Source: Nocardioides kribbensis (GTDB lineage Bacteria > Actinomycetota > Actinomycetes > Propionibacteriales > Nocardioidaceae). Taken from it: a stretch of DNA of 37,929 nt. The stretch is taken from assembly GCF_015070375.1 (NCBI RefSeq), contig NZ_JADCLL010000011.1, forward strand, positions 1-37,929, in the 5' to 3' direction. The position numbers and the translations under genes are program-made. The notes beneath the pieces are model-generated. The model had not been told where the DNA came from. It was given only the letters and a program-made list of their open reading frames with translations, and ran no database searches. The number at the start of each line of letters is the position of its first letter. Position 1 is the first letter of the stretch. Below are positions 8,214 to 15,313 of this stretch, piece by piece.

Positions 8214-9361
8214 GATGAGTAGGCGCTGTTCTCGTGGACGTAGGCGTGGGTGAGGTCGTTGGTCCAGACGGTGGCCCGCTCGGAGCCCGCCTTGAGGTCG
8301 ATGGTCACGCTGACCTCGCGGCCGGTGAGGTCGACGGTCTCGGGGTCGGCGTGCGGGGTGGAGCGCTGGCAGACCCAGACGCCGTTCATGGCGACGTCGA
8401 GGTCGGCGGGGTCGAAGGCCGCCTGCGTGGTGCCGATGCTGGCGAGCACGCGGCCCCAGTTGGGGTCGTTGCCGAAGATCGCGGCCTTGAAGAGGTTGCT
8501 GCGGGCCACGCTGCGCCCGACCTCGACGGCGTCCTCCTCGGAGGCGGCGTTGAGGGTCGTGATCGCGATCTCGTGGTCGGCGCCCTCGGCGTCCTTGAGC
8601 AGCTGCATCGCCAGGTCGGTGCACGCCTGGGTCAGGGCGTCGGTGAAGTCGTCGACCGAGGGCGTGATGCCGCTGGCGCCGCTGGCCATCACCGTGACGG
8701 TGTCGTTGGTCGACATGCATCCGTCGGAGTCGAGCCGGTCGAAGGAGACCCGGGTCGCCGCGCGCAGCGCGGTGTCGAGGTCGGCGGCGGGCACGACGGC
8801 GTCGGTGGTGAGCACGACGAGCATCGTGGCCAGCTGCGGCGCCAGCATGCCGGCACCCTTCGCCATGCCGCCGACCGACCAGCCCGCGCCCTCGACCACG
8901 ACCTGCTTGCTCACCGAGTCGGTGGTCATGATCGCGTGGGCGGCCTGGTCGCCGCCGTCGGCGGAGAGGGCGGCGTGGGCGGCGTCGACGCCCGCGAGGA
9001 CCTGCTCGCGGTCGTTGGTCAGGCCGATCAGACCCGTGGAGCAGACGACGACGTCGAGGGCTCCGATGCCGAGGTGGTCGGCGACGCGCTCGGCGACCGC
9101 GTGGGTGGTCTGGAAACCCTCGGGGCCGGTGTAGCAGTTGGCGCCGCCGGAGTTGAGGACGACCGCGCGCACGGTGCCGTCCTTGACGACCTCCTGGCTC
9201 CACAGCACCGGGTTGGCCTTGCAGCGATTGGCGGTGAAGACGGTGGCGGAGTCGTGGGAGGGCCCCTGGTTGACCACCAGGGCGACGTCCTTGCCGCCGG
9301 AGGCCTTCAGGCCGGCCTCGACGCCGGCGGCGACGAAGCCGGCGGGGGTGGTGACGCTCAT
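8210..9361 (-). CDS. argJ: glutamate N-acetyltransferase / amino-acid acetyltransferase
   Basis: Transfers the acetyl group from N-acetylornithine back to glutamate, closing the acetyl cycle; many homologues also use acetyl-CoA. The 383-residue precursor is normally cleaved autocatalytically before a threonine. Here the site is Ala178-Thr179 in AKGAGMLAPQLATM. Other landmarks are LNSGGANCYTG, CSTGLIG (oxyanion region) and the C-terminal THAYVHENSAYSS. Start: ATG at 9361, overlapping the stop of the ACT gene by 4 nt. No argA or argE is seen nearby, fitting the recycling pathway. Confidence 0.98.
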   Translation of the reverse strand: MSVTTPAGFVAAGVEAGLKASGGKDVALVVNQGPSHDSATVFTANRCKANPVLWSQEVVKDGTVRAVVLNSGGANCYTGPEGFQTTHAVAERVADHLGIGALDVVVCSTGLIGLTNDREQVLAGVDAAHAALSADGGDQAAHAIMTTDSVSKQVVVEGAGWSVGGMAKGAGMLAPQLATMLVVLTTDAVVPAADLDTALRAATRVSFDRLDSDGCMSTNDTVTVMASGASGITPSVDDFTDALTQACTDLAMQLLKDAEGADHEIAITTLNAASEEDAVEVGRSVARSNLFKAAIFGNDPNWGRVLASIGTTQAAFDPADLDVAMNGVWVCQRSTPHADPETVDLTGREVSVTIDLKAGSERATVWTNDLTHAYVHENSAYSS

Positions 9362-9969
9362 CTCTTCCTCTTCTCGCTGCTGCTGGAGCCGGAACGCCGG
9401 TCGGGCTGCTGGTCGGACTGCGGATCCTTGCGGGAGCGACCGGTCGTGCGTGGAGGCTTGTCGGTGCCGTTGCCGGCACGCGGCTCGCGCTCGCGCGGTG
9501 CCCGTGACGCGCCGACGGGCACCGCGGGTCGCACCGTGTGGCCGTGACGGCGCCAGGCCTCGGCGGCGCGCTCGGTGGCGCCCGAGGGCACCAGCACCCA
9601 GTCGGTCTCGAAGGTGGAGATCGAGAAGACGCTGATCTGCTCCTCGGCCAGCGGCACCAGCAGCGCGGCCAGCACCCCGGTCGCCTCGGTCGGGATCGGG
9701 CCCTGCACCGAGAAGGCGACCAGGCCCTTGTGGGCGACCTGCTTGGTGGGCACGTTGCGGCCCGCGCAGATCAGCGTGGTCTCGGTGGCGGTCGCCGTGA
9801 CGGAGAACAGCGACGACGACTCCGCCCAGCTCGGCACCTCGGCGCCGACCGGGAGCTTCACCAGCGCGAGCTTCTCGGGGAACTGCTGCAGCACGTACGA
9901 CACCGTGCCGCCCGACGCGGCGGGGCCGTCCTCGTGGGTGCCGGTCTCCGCCGGCTGGTCGCTGCTCAC
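9358..9969 (-). CDS. ACT-domain protein (COG3603/CASTOR-like) in the arginine operon
   Basis: A 203-residue protein that is not one of the standard arginine enzymes. Residues about 30-146 resemble the stand-alone two-ACT family I know as COG3603: LALVKLPVGAEVPSW, FSVTATATETTLICAG and QISVFSISTFETDWVLV (111-127). Animal CASTOR arginine sensors contain related ACT modules, so ligand binding is plausible, though no ligand is shown. Usual family length is about 120-135 residues. Here there is an acidic N-terminal lead and a disordered, basic, Ser/Arg/Pro-rich tail (about 154-203, ending SSSSEKRKR). Start: GTG at 9969, overlapping the argC stop (GTGA); its stop overlaps the argJ ATG. Strict co-translation with argC and argJ suggests a regulatory or scaffolding role in arginine synthesis; this is inference. 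Confidence 0.9.
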   Translation of the reverse strand: MSSDQPAETGTHEDGPAASGGTVSYVLQQFPEKLALVKLPVGAEVPSWAESSSLFSVTATATETTLICAGRNVPTKQVAHKGLVAFSVQGPIPTEATGVLAALLVPLAEEQISVFSISTFETDWVLVPSGATERAAEAWRRHGHTVRPAVPVGASRAPREREPRAGNGTDKPPRTTGRSRKDPQSDQQPDRRSGSSSSEKRKR

Positions 9970-10997
9970 GGCGCGATCCCGACGGCGGTGAGGCCGGTGG
10001 TCTCGTCGATGCCGAGCGCGATGTTCATGCACTGCACCGCCGCACCGCCGGTGCCCTTGGCGAGGTTGTCGACCGCACCGACCGCCACCAGGCGGCCGGC
10101 GGCCTCGTCGACGGTGACCTGCACGTGCACGGCGTTGGAGCCGGTCACCGACTTGGTCTGGGGCCACAGGCCCGCGGGCAGCAGGTGCACGAACGGCTCG
10201 TCGGCGTAGGCCTCGGCGTAGACGTCGTAGGCCTCCTCCGCGCTGACCGGGTCGACCAGCGGGGCCGAGCAGGTCGCCAGGATGCCCCGCGGCATCGGCA
10301 CCAGCAGCGGGGTGAAGCTGACGCTGACCGTGCCCTCGACGAGGCGCGAGAGGTTCTGGGTGATCTCGGGGGTGTGACGGTGGGTGCCGCCGACGCCGTA
10401 GGCGCTGGCGTTGCCCATCACCTCGCTGCCCAGCAGGTTGGTCTTGGCCGCCTTGCCGGCACCGCTCGTGCCGGAGGCCGCGACCACGACGACCTCGGGG
10501 TGCACCAGCCCGGCGGCGATGGCCGGGGCGAGGGTCAGCGAGGACACGGTGGGGTAGCAGCCCGGCACGGCGAAGCGCGTGCGGCCCTCGAGACGCTCGC
10601 GCTGGCCGGGGAGCTCGGGCAGGCCGTAGGGCCACGTGCCGGCGTGGTCGCCGCCGTAGAACTGCGCCCAGGCGGCGGGGTCCTCGAGACGGAAGTCGGC
10701 GCCGCAGTCGATGACGATCGTGTCGTCCCCGAGCTGGGCGGCGAGCTCGCCGGACTGGCCGTGGGGCAGGGCGAGGAAGACCACGTCGTGGCCCGAGAGC
10801 ACCTCGAGCGTCGTCTCCTCCAGGACCCGGTCGGCCAGCGGCACCAGGTGCGGCTGCAGCGCGCCCAGGGGCTGGCCCGCGTTGGAGGCACCGGTCAGGG
10901 CGCCGATCTCCACCTCGGGGTGGCCCAGCAGCAGGCGCAGGACCTCTCCCCCGGCATAACCGCTGGCACCGGCGACAGCGACACGTCTCCTCGTCAT
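9966..10997 (-). CDS. argC: N-acetyl-gamma-glutamyl-phosphate reductase
   Basis: NADPH-dependent reduction of N-acetylglutamyl phosphate to the semialdehyde. The 343-residue product has the N-terminal nucleotide-binding motif VAVAGASGYAGGEVLRLL, the catalytic cysteine in FAVPGCYPT (Cys147), SGTSGAGK, and HRHTPEI. First gene of the arginine operon. The ATG at 10997 was chosen over the ATG two codons upstream (11003). A TATAGT -10 box ends exactly 7 nt before 10997 and there is no ribosome-binding site, so the mRNA is probably leaderless. The following gene starts inside its stop codon. Confidence 0.97.
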   Translation of the reverse strand: MTRRRVAVAGASGYAGGEVLRLLLGHPEVEIGALTGASNAGQPLGALQPHLVPLADRVLEETTLEVLSGHDVVFLALPHGQSGELAAQLGDDTIVIDCGADFRLEDPAAWAQFYGGDHAGTWPYGLPELPGQRERLEGRTRFAVPGCYPTVSSLTLAPAIAAGLVHPEVVVVAASGTSGAGKAAKTNLLGSEVMGNASAYGVGGTHRHTPEITQNLSRLVEGTVSVSFTPLLVPMPRGILATCSAPLVDPVSAEEAYDVYAEAYADEPFVHLLPAGLWPQTKSVTGSNAVHVQVTVDEAAGRLVAVGAVDNLAKGTGGAAVQCMNIALGIDETTGLTAVGIAP

Positions 10998-11036
10998 GTG
11001 CATGACTATACAAGTCAATGCATGAGCATGTGCAAG
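10998..11036 (-). promoter_or_regulatory. argC promoter with composite ARG box
   Basis: On the minus strand TTGCAC (11035-11030) and TATAGT (11010-11005) are 19 nt apart, and TATAGT lies 7 nt before the argC ATG. Overlapping this are three TGCA blocks beginning at 10999, 11019 and 11031, spaced 20 and 12 bp. The string TGCACATGCTCATGCATTG resembles the actinomycete ARG boxes I recall (CATGCATGCCCATTGCATA-like). ArgR bound here would cover the -35 to the start codon. The promoter is clear from position; the operator is inferred. Confidence 0.7.
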
Positions 11037-11104
11037 TGGTTCTTGACGTGACGCCTGCGTGGGTCGCAGCGACGCCGGAAGCGCCGCGCCCGCCGTGGGC
11101 CCGG

Positions 11105-11137
11105 CTCGCACGCGGTGCGGGTCGCACGCGGTGCGGG
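11105..11137. repeat. two-copy 17-bp tandem repeat
   Basis: TCGCACGCGGTGCGGG occurs at 11105-11120 and again at 11122-11137, about 100 bp upstream of the argC promoter. No coding potential or known element was recognised. Confidence 0.6.
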
Positions 11138-11213
11138 GGGGGCGGGCGAAGCCGCTGACGGGCGAGCGGGCCGGGCGTCCGCAGCAGCCGCGCGAGAGGC
11201 AGCACGCGGCGGC

Positions 11214-11450
11214 GCGCAATTGCGCCGGTGGCGCACCCGACTCAGCGCAGCATCGGCACCAGCCACGCAAACCCACGCGACCACGCCAGCGACCCCACAC
11301 GCAATTGCGCCACTTGCGCACACCACCCAGCGCCCCACCAGCACCAGCCACGCAAACCACCGCGCCCACCACCAGCGACCCCACGCAATTGCGCCACTTG
11401 CGCACACCACCCAACGTCCCACCAGCGACCGCACGCGATTGCGCCGGTTG
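11214..11450. repeat. degenerate tandem repeat with palindromic core
   Basis: The core (G/A)CGC(A/G)ATTGCGC occurs at 11214-11225, 11299-11310, 11383-11394 and 11433-11444. The first three are 85 and 84 bp apart and the last follows after 50 bp. The first copy, GCGCAATTGCGC, is a perfect 12-bp palindrome. After the core, copies 2 and 3 share CACTTGCGCACACCACCCA, and the spacers share CACCAGCCACGCAAAC and CAGCGACCCCAC. This fills most of the 495-bp gap between argC and pheT. There is no gene, no cas gene and no tRNA here. Confidence 0.8.
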
Positions 11451-11493
11451 AGTGTGGGACGGGTGCTGCGGTGGGGAGGCCCGGGGCGGGCGA

Positions 11494-11526
11494 CCGCGGC
11501 TCCGCACGCAGGGTGCGGAGCCGCGG
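11494..11526 (-). terminator. pheST terminator hairpin
   Basis: A perfect 14-bp stem (CCGCGGCTCCGCAC paired with GTGCGGAGCCGCGG) with a 5-nt loop begins 6 nt after the pheT stop codon. No T tract follows, as is common for actinobacterial terminators. Confidence 0.8.
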
Positions 11527-11531
11527 GGACT

Positions 11532-14027
11532 TCAGACGCGCTGGACGGCGCCGGTGAGCTCGACGGCCGCGTCGACGGCGGACTGTCGGGCCGCGACGAT
11601 CTCGTCGTCGGTCAGCGTGCGGTCGGGGGCACGCAGGCGCAGGGCGAAGGCCAGCGACTTGCGTCCCTCGCCGAGCTGCTCGGAGCGGTAGACGTCGAAG
11701 AGCCGGATCGACTCCAGCAGCTCGCCGGCGCCCGCCACCAGGGCGGCCTCGACGTCGGCGGCCGTCACCGACTCCGCCACCACGAGGGCGACGTCCTCCT
11801 TGGCGAGCGGGAAGCCCGAGACCACCGGGCCCGGCACGACGTCGACCGCGTGGCGCAGAAGGGCGTCGAGGTCGACCTCGACCGCGGCGGAGCGTGCCGG
11901 GAGGTCGAAGGCCTTGCAGACCCGCGGGTGCAGCTCGCCGGCGTGGCCGACCACGACCCGGTCGTCACCGTCGCCGACGGCGACCTCGGCGCAGCGGCCC
12001 GGGTGCCAGGGCATCCGGGTGGCCGCGGCGACCTCCAGCCCGATGCCGAGCTCGGTCGCGACGCGGCGGAGCACGGCGAGCGCGTCGGCCCAGCCGGCGT
12101 CGCGGCCCTCGCCCCACCAGCCGGCGCGCTCGCGCTCACCGGCCAGCACCACCGACAGGTGCTGCGGCTGGCGCGGGATGGCGTCGAGCAGGGCCTGCAG
12201 CTCGGCGTCGGAGGGGCGCTGCTCGACGCCGTAGATCGGGGCGGGGCCGCCGTCGACCGGGAAGGCCACCGTGCCGGTCTCGAAGAGGGCGACACCGGCG
12301 GCCCCGCGCCCCCGGTTGCGGGCCGCGGCGCGCAGCAGGCCCGGCAGCAGCGTCGTGGTGTACGCCGGCTCCTCGGAGCTGATCGGGTTGGCCAGGCGCA
12401 CCGTGCGGCGCAGCGGGTCCTCGGCCGGCAGCCCGAGCGCGTCGAACGTCGCCTCGCCGACGAACGGGAAGCTGATCGCCTCCACGCACCCGGCGCCCGC
12501 GAGCACCCGGCCCACCCGACGGCGCAGTCGCTGCTCGCGGGTCAGACCGCGCCCCGCGGCCTCGGTGGGCAGCACCGAGGGCACCTCGTCGTAGCCGACG
12601 ATGCGGGCGACCTCCTCGACCAGGTCGAAGGGGTCGGTGACGTCGGGGCGCCAGGTCGGCGCCGTGACCGTGAGGACCTCGCCGTCGACCTCGACCGTGC
12701 AGCCGACCGCGCGCAGGTGCGCGACCGTCGTCTCGGCGCTGATCGGCATGCCGGTCACCCGCGCGGGGAGGTCGGCACGGGCGTGGACCACGGCCGGAGC
12801 GGGCGCCTGGCCGACCACGGTCACCCCCGTGTCGGCCCGGCCCCCGCCCAGGGCGGTGAGCAGCTCGACGGCGCGGTCGGCGGCCACCTCGGGCAGCCGC
12901 GGGTCGACGCCGCGCTCGTTGCGCTTGCCGGCCTCGGAGCTGATGCGGTGGCGCTTGCCGGAGCGGAAGACCGAGGTGGCGTCGAAGTGGGCCGACTCCA
13001 CCACCACGTGGGTCGTCGAGGCCGACATCTCGGTGCGGGCGCCGCCCATGACGCCGGCGATGCCGATCGGGCCGGTGGCGTCGGTGATGAGCAGGTCCTC
13101 GGGCGACAGCTCGCGGTCGGTGTCGTCGAGGGTGGTGATCCGCTCCCCCGGCTCGGCGCGCCGCACCCGGATCGCCCCGTCGAGGGTGTCGCCGTCGTAG
13201 GCGTGCAGGGGCTGGCCCAGCTCCAGCATGACGTAGTTGGTCACGTCGACGCCCAGGGAGATCGAGCGCATGCCGGCCTGCTGGAGGCGGCGGACCATCC
13301 AGTCCGGCGTGGGGGCCGTGGCGTCGAAGCCGTTGACCGTGCGCGCCACGAAGAGCGGGCAGCCCGCGGCGTCGTCGACCACCACCGGGTGGCCGTGGTC
13401 GTCGGCGGGCGGCACGTCGCGCTCGGCGGGGTCGACGTAGGGCAGGTCGTAGGCCAGGGCCGCCTCGCGGGCGATGCCGCGCAGCGAGAGGGCGTAGGCA
13501 CGGTCGGGGTTGATCTCGAACTCGATGACCTCCTCGCGCAGGCCGAGCAGGTCGAAGACGTCGTCGCCCGGCTCGCCGGCGTCGGCGGGCAGCACGATGA
13601 TGCCGTCGTGCTCCTCGCCCAGCCCGAGCTCGGAGGAGGAGCAGATCATGCCGGCCGAGACGTGGCCGTAGGTCTTGCGCGCCGAGATCCGGAAGTCACC
13701 GGGCAGCACGCCGCCGGGCAGGACGGTGACGACGAGGTCGCCGGGGGCGAAGTTGTGGGCTCCGCAGACGATGCCCTGCGGCTCACCGGTGCCGTTGGCG
13801 TCACCGACGTCGACGGTGCACCAGTTGATGGTCTTGCCGTTCTTCTGCGGCTCCGGCTCCATGGTGAGCACGCGGCCCACGACGAGCGGGCCGGTGATGC
13901 CGGCACCGGCGCGCTCCACGGCCTCGAGCTTGAGGCCCAGGGCGGTCAGGCGTGCGGTGAGGTCGTCGGTGGTGACGTCGGCGGGCAGGTCGACGAGCTC
14001 GCGGATCCACGAGACAGGGGCCTTCAT
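11532..14027 (-). CDS. pheT: phenylalanyl-tRNA synthetase beta subunit
   Basis: Large subunit of the (alpha-beta)2 enzyme that charges tRNA-Phe. The 831-residue product has the expected order: N-terminal MKAPVSWIRELVDLP, the tRNA-binding OB-fold (about 40-150, KTYGHVSAGMICSSSELGLG), the B3/B4 editing region (GVDVTNYVMLELGQPLHAYD), the B5 region, the catalytic-like core, and a C-terminal FDX-ACB anticodon-binding domain ending AVELTGAVQRV. Length is normal (about 800-850). The ATG at 14027 overlaps the pheS stop by one base (TGATG), so the two subunits are co-translated in equal amounts. A strong hairpin ends the transcript. Confidence 0.98.
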   Translation of the reverse strand: MKAPVSWIRELVDLPADVTTDDLTARLTALGLKLEAVERAGAGITGPLVVGRVLTMEPEPQKNGKTINWCTVDVGDANGTGEPQGIVCGAHNFAPGDLVVTVLPGGVLPGDFRISARKTYGHVSAGMICSSSELGLGEEHDGIIVLPADAGEPGDDVFDLLGLREEVIEFEINPDRAYALSLRGIAREAALAYDLPYVDPAERDVPPADDHGHPVVVDDAAGCPLFVARTVNGFDATAPTPDWMVRRLQQAGMRSISLGVDVTNYVMLELGQPLHAYDGDTLDGAIRVRRAEPGERITTLDDTDRELSPEDLLITDATGPIGIAGVMGGARTEMSASTTHVVVESAHFDATSVFRSGKRHRISSEAGKRNERGVDPRLPEVAADRAVELLTALGGGRADTGVTVVGQAPAPAVVHARADLPARVTGMPISAETTVAHLRAVGCTVEVDGEVLTVTAPTWRPDVTDPFDLVEEVARIVGYDEVPSVLPTEAAGRGLTREQRLRRRVGRVLAGAGCVEAISFPFVGEATFDALGLPAEDPLRRTVRLANPISSEEPAYTTTLLPGLLRAAARNRGRGAAGVALFETGTVAFPVDGGPAPIYGVEQRPSDAELQALLDAIPRQPQHLSVVLAGERERAGWWGEGRDAGWADALAVLRRVATELGIGLEVAAATRMPWHPGRCAEVAVGDGDDRVVVGHAGELHPRVCKAFDLPARSAAVEVDLDALLRHAVDVVPGPVVSGFPLAKEDVALVVAESVTAADVEAALVAGAGELLESIRLFDVYRSEQLGEGRKSLAFALRLRAPDRTLTDDEIVAARQSAVDAAVELTGAVQRV

Positions 14028-15154
14028 CAGATCTCACTCCCGAACGCGGTGGTGAAGCGGACGTCGCCCTCGAAGAGCGCGCGCAGGTCCTCGATGCCGT
14101 GGCGGAACATCAGCATCCGGTCGATGCCGAAGCCGAACGCGAAGCCGGTGTAGCGCTCCGCGTCGATGCCGCAGGCGGTGAGCACCCGGGGGTTGACCAC
14201 CCCGCAGCCGCCGAGCTCGATCCAGCCCTCGCCGCGGCACGTGCGGCAGGACGCGGCGTCGGCAGCGCCGTCGTCGCCCGTGGCGAGCCCCGTGCCGCGG
14301 CACACGAAGCAGACCATGTCCATCTCCGCCGACGGCTCGGTGAAGGGGAAGTACGACGGGCGGAAGCGCGTGGAGATCCCGGCGCCGAACAGCGAGGAGA
14401 CCAGGTGGTCGAGGGTGCCCTTGAGGTGGGCCATGGTGATGCCCTCGTCGATGGCCAGGCCCTCGACCTGGTGGAAGACCGGGCTGTGGGTCGCGTCGTA
14501 CTCGTCGGTGCGGAAGACGCGACCGGGGCAGGCGATGTAGATCGGCGGGGTGCGCGTCAGCATCGAGCGCGCCTGCACCGGCGAGGTGTGCGTGCGCAGG
14601 ACGACGCCGTGGTCGGCCGGGTCGGCCCAGAAGGTGTCCTGCATCGTGCGCGCCGGGTGGTCGGGGCCGAGGTTGAGGGCGTCGAAGTTGAGCCACTCGG
14701 CCTCGAGCACCGGCCCCTCGGCGATCTCCCAGCCCATCGCGACGAAGATGTCGGCGATCAGCTCCGAGCCGGTGGTCACGGGGTGGCGGGCGCCGACCGG
14801 GAGCCGGTCGGTGGGCAGGGTGACGTCGACGGTCTCCTCGACGAGCATCCGCTCCTCGTGCTCGGCCTCGAGCACCTGCTGGCGGCGTGCGAGCGCCTGG
14901 TTGACGGCACCGCGCGCCTGGCCGATGCGCTTGCCGGCCTCCTTGCGGGCCTGCGGGGGCAGCGCGCCGATCTCGCGGTTGGCCAGGGCGAGCGCCGAGC
15001 GGTCGCCCGCGTGCTCGAGCCGGGCCGCCTTGAGCTGCTCCAGGTCGGTCGCGGCCTCGATGGCCGCCACGGCGGCGTCGCGCGCCGCCTCGACCTCCTC
15101 GGACTTCAAGGGGGTGACCTCCACGGGGTCGAAGTCGGTGTTGGGACCGGACAT
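14027..15154 (-). CDS. pheS: phenylalanyl-tRNA synthetase alpha subunit
   Basis: Catalytic alpha subunit of PheRS, class II synthetase fold. The 375-residue product has an N-terminal coiled-coil arm (about 15-105), motif 2 region GRVFRTDEYDATHSPVFHQ, and GFAFGFGIDRMLMFRHGI (motif 3). Between motifs 2 and 3 it carries two CxxC pairs (CFVCRGTG and CRTCRGEGW), a probable zinc knuckle that I also recall in Firmicutes and other actinobacteria. Start: ATG at 15154, with GGAAAGG 6 nt upstream. A TAGACT -10-like box lies about 50 nt before the start. No T-box or Phe-rich leader peptide was found upstream. Confidence 0.98.
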   Translation of the reverse strand: MSGPNTDFDPVEVTPLKSEEVEAARDAAVAAIEAATDLEQLKAARLEHAGDRSALALANREIGALPPQARKEAGKRIGQARGAVNQALARRQQVLEAEHEERMLVEETVDVTLPTDRLPVGARHPVTTGSELIADIFVAMGWEIAEGPVLEAEWLNFDALNLGPDHPARTMQDTFWADPADHGVVLRTHTSPVQARSMLTRTPPIYIACPGRVFRTDEYDATHSPVFHQVEGLAIDEGITMAHLKGTLDHLVSSLFGAGISTRFRPSYFPFTEPSAEMDMVCFVCRGTGLATGDDGAADAASCRTCRGEGWIELGGCGVVNPRVLTACGIDAERYTGFAFGFGIDRMLMFRHGIEDLRALFEGDVRFTTAFGSEI

Positions 15155-15202
15155 GACTGCCTTTCCAGCGGGTGGCCGCGCACTCCGGCGCGCGGCGTGG
15201 TC

Positions 15203-15208
15203 AGTCTA
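15203..15208 (-). promoter_or_regulatory. pheS -10 box (tentative)
   Basis: TAGACT on the minus strand would start a leader of about 40 nt that contains the pheS ribosome site. No good -35 is visible at 16-19 nt. The remaining part of the 159-nt gap to the upstream gene holds a GC-rich hairpin (15304-15326) that overlaps the end of that gene. Confidence 0.4.
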
Positions 15209-15313
15209 GGAAGCCGCGGCCCCCGCCCGCGAACCGGTTGCCGGCCCTGGACGACGCCGTGCCGTCCGCCCGGCCCGTGGACGACCGCCGCGCCGGGGCA
15301 GCCCCGACCGGGG

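Noticed and set aside
11214..11450. Possible CRISPR array.
   Set aside because: Only four degenerate cores, spacing of 84, 85 and 50 bp, spacers that resemble each other, and no cas genes.
15155..15313. T-box or Phe-rich leader peptide upstream of pheS.
   Set aside because: No T-box core, specifier loop or run of Phe codons. Only a tentative -10 and a normal ribosome site are seen.
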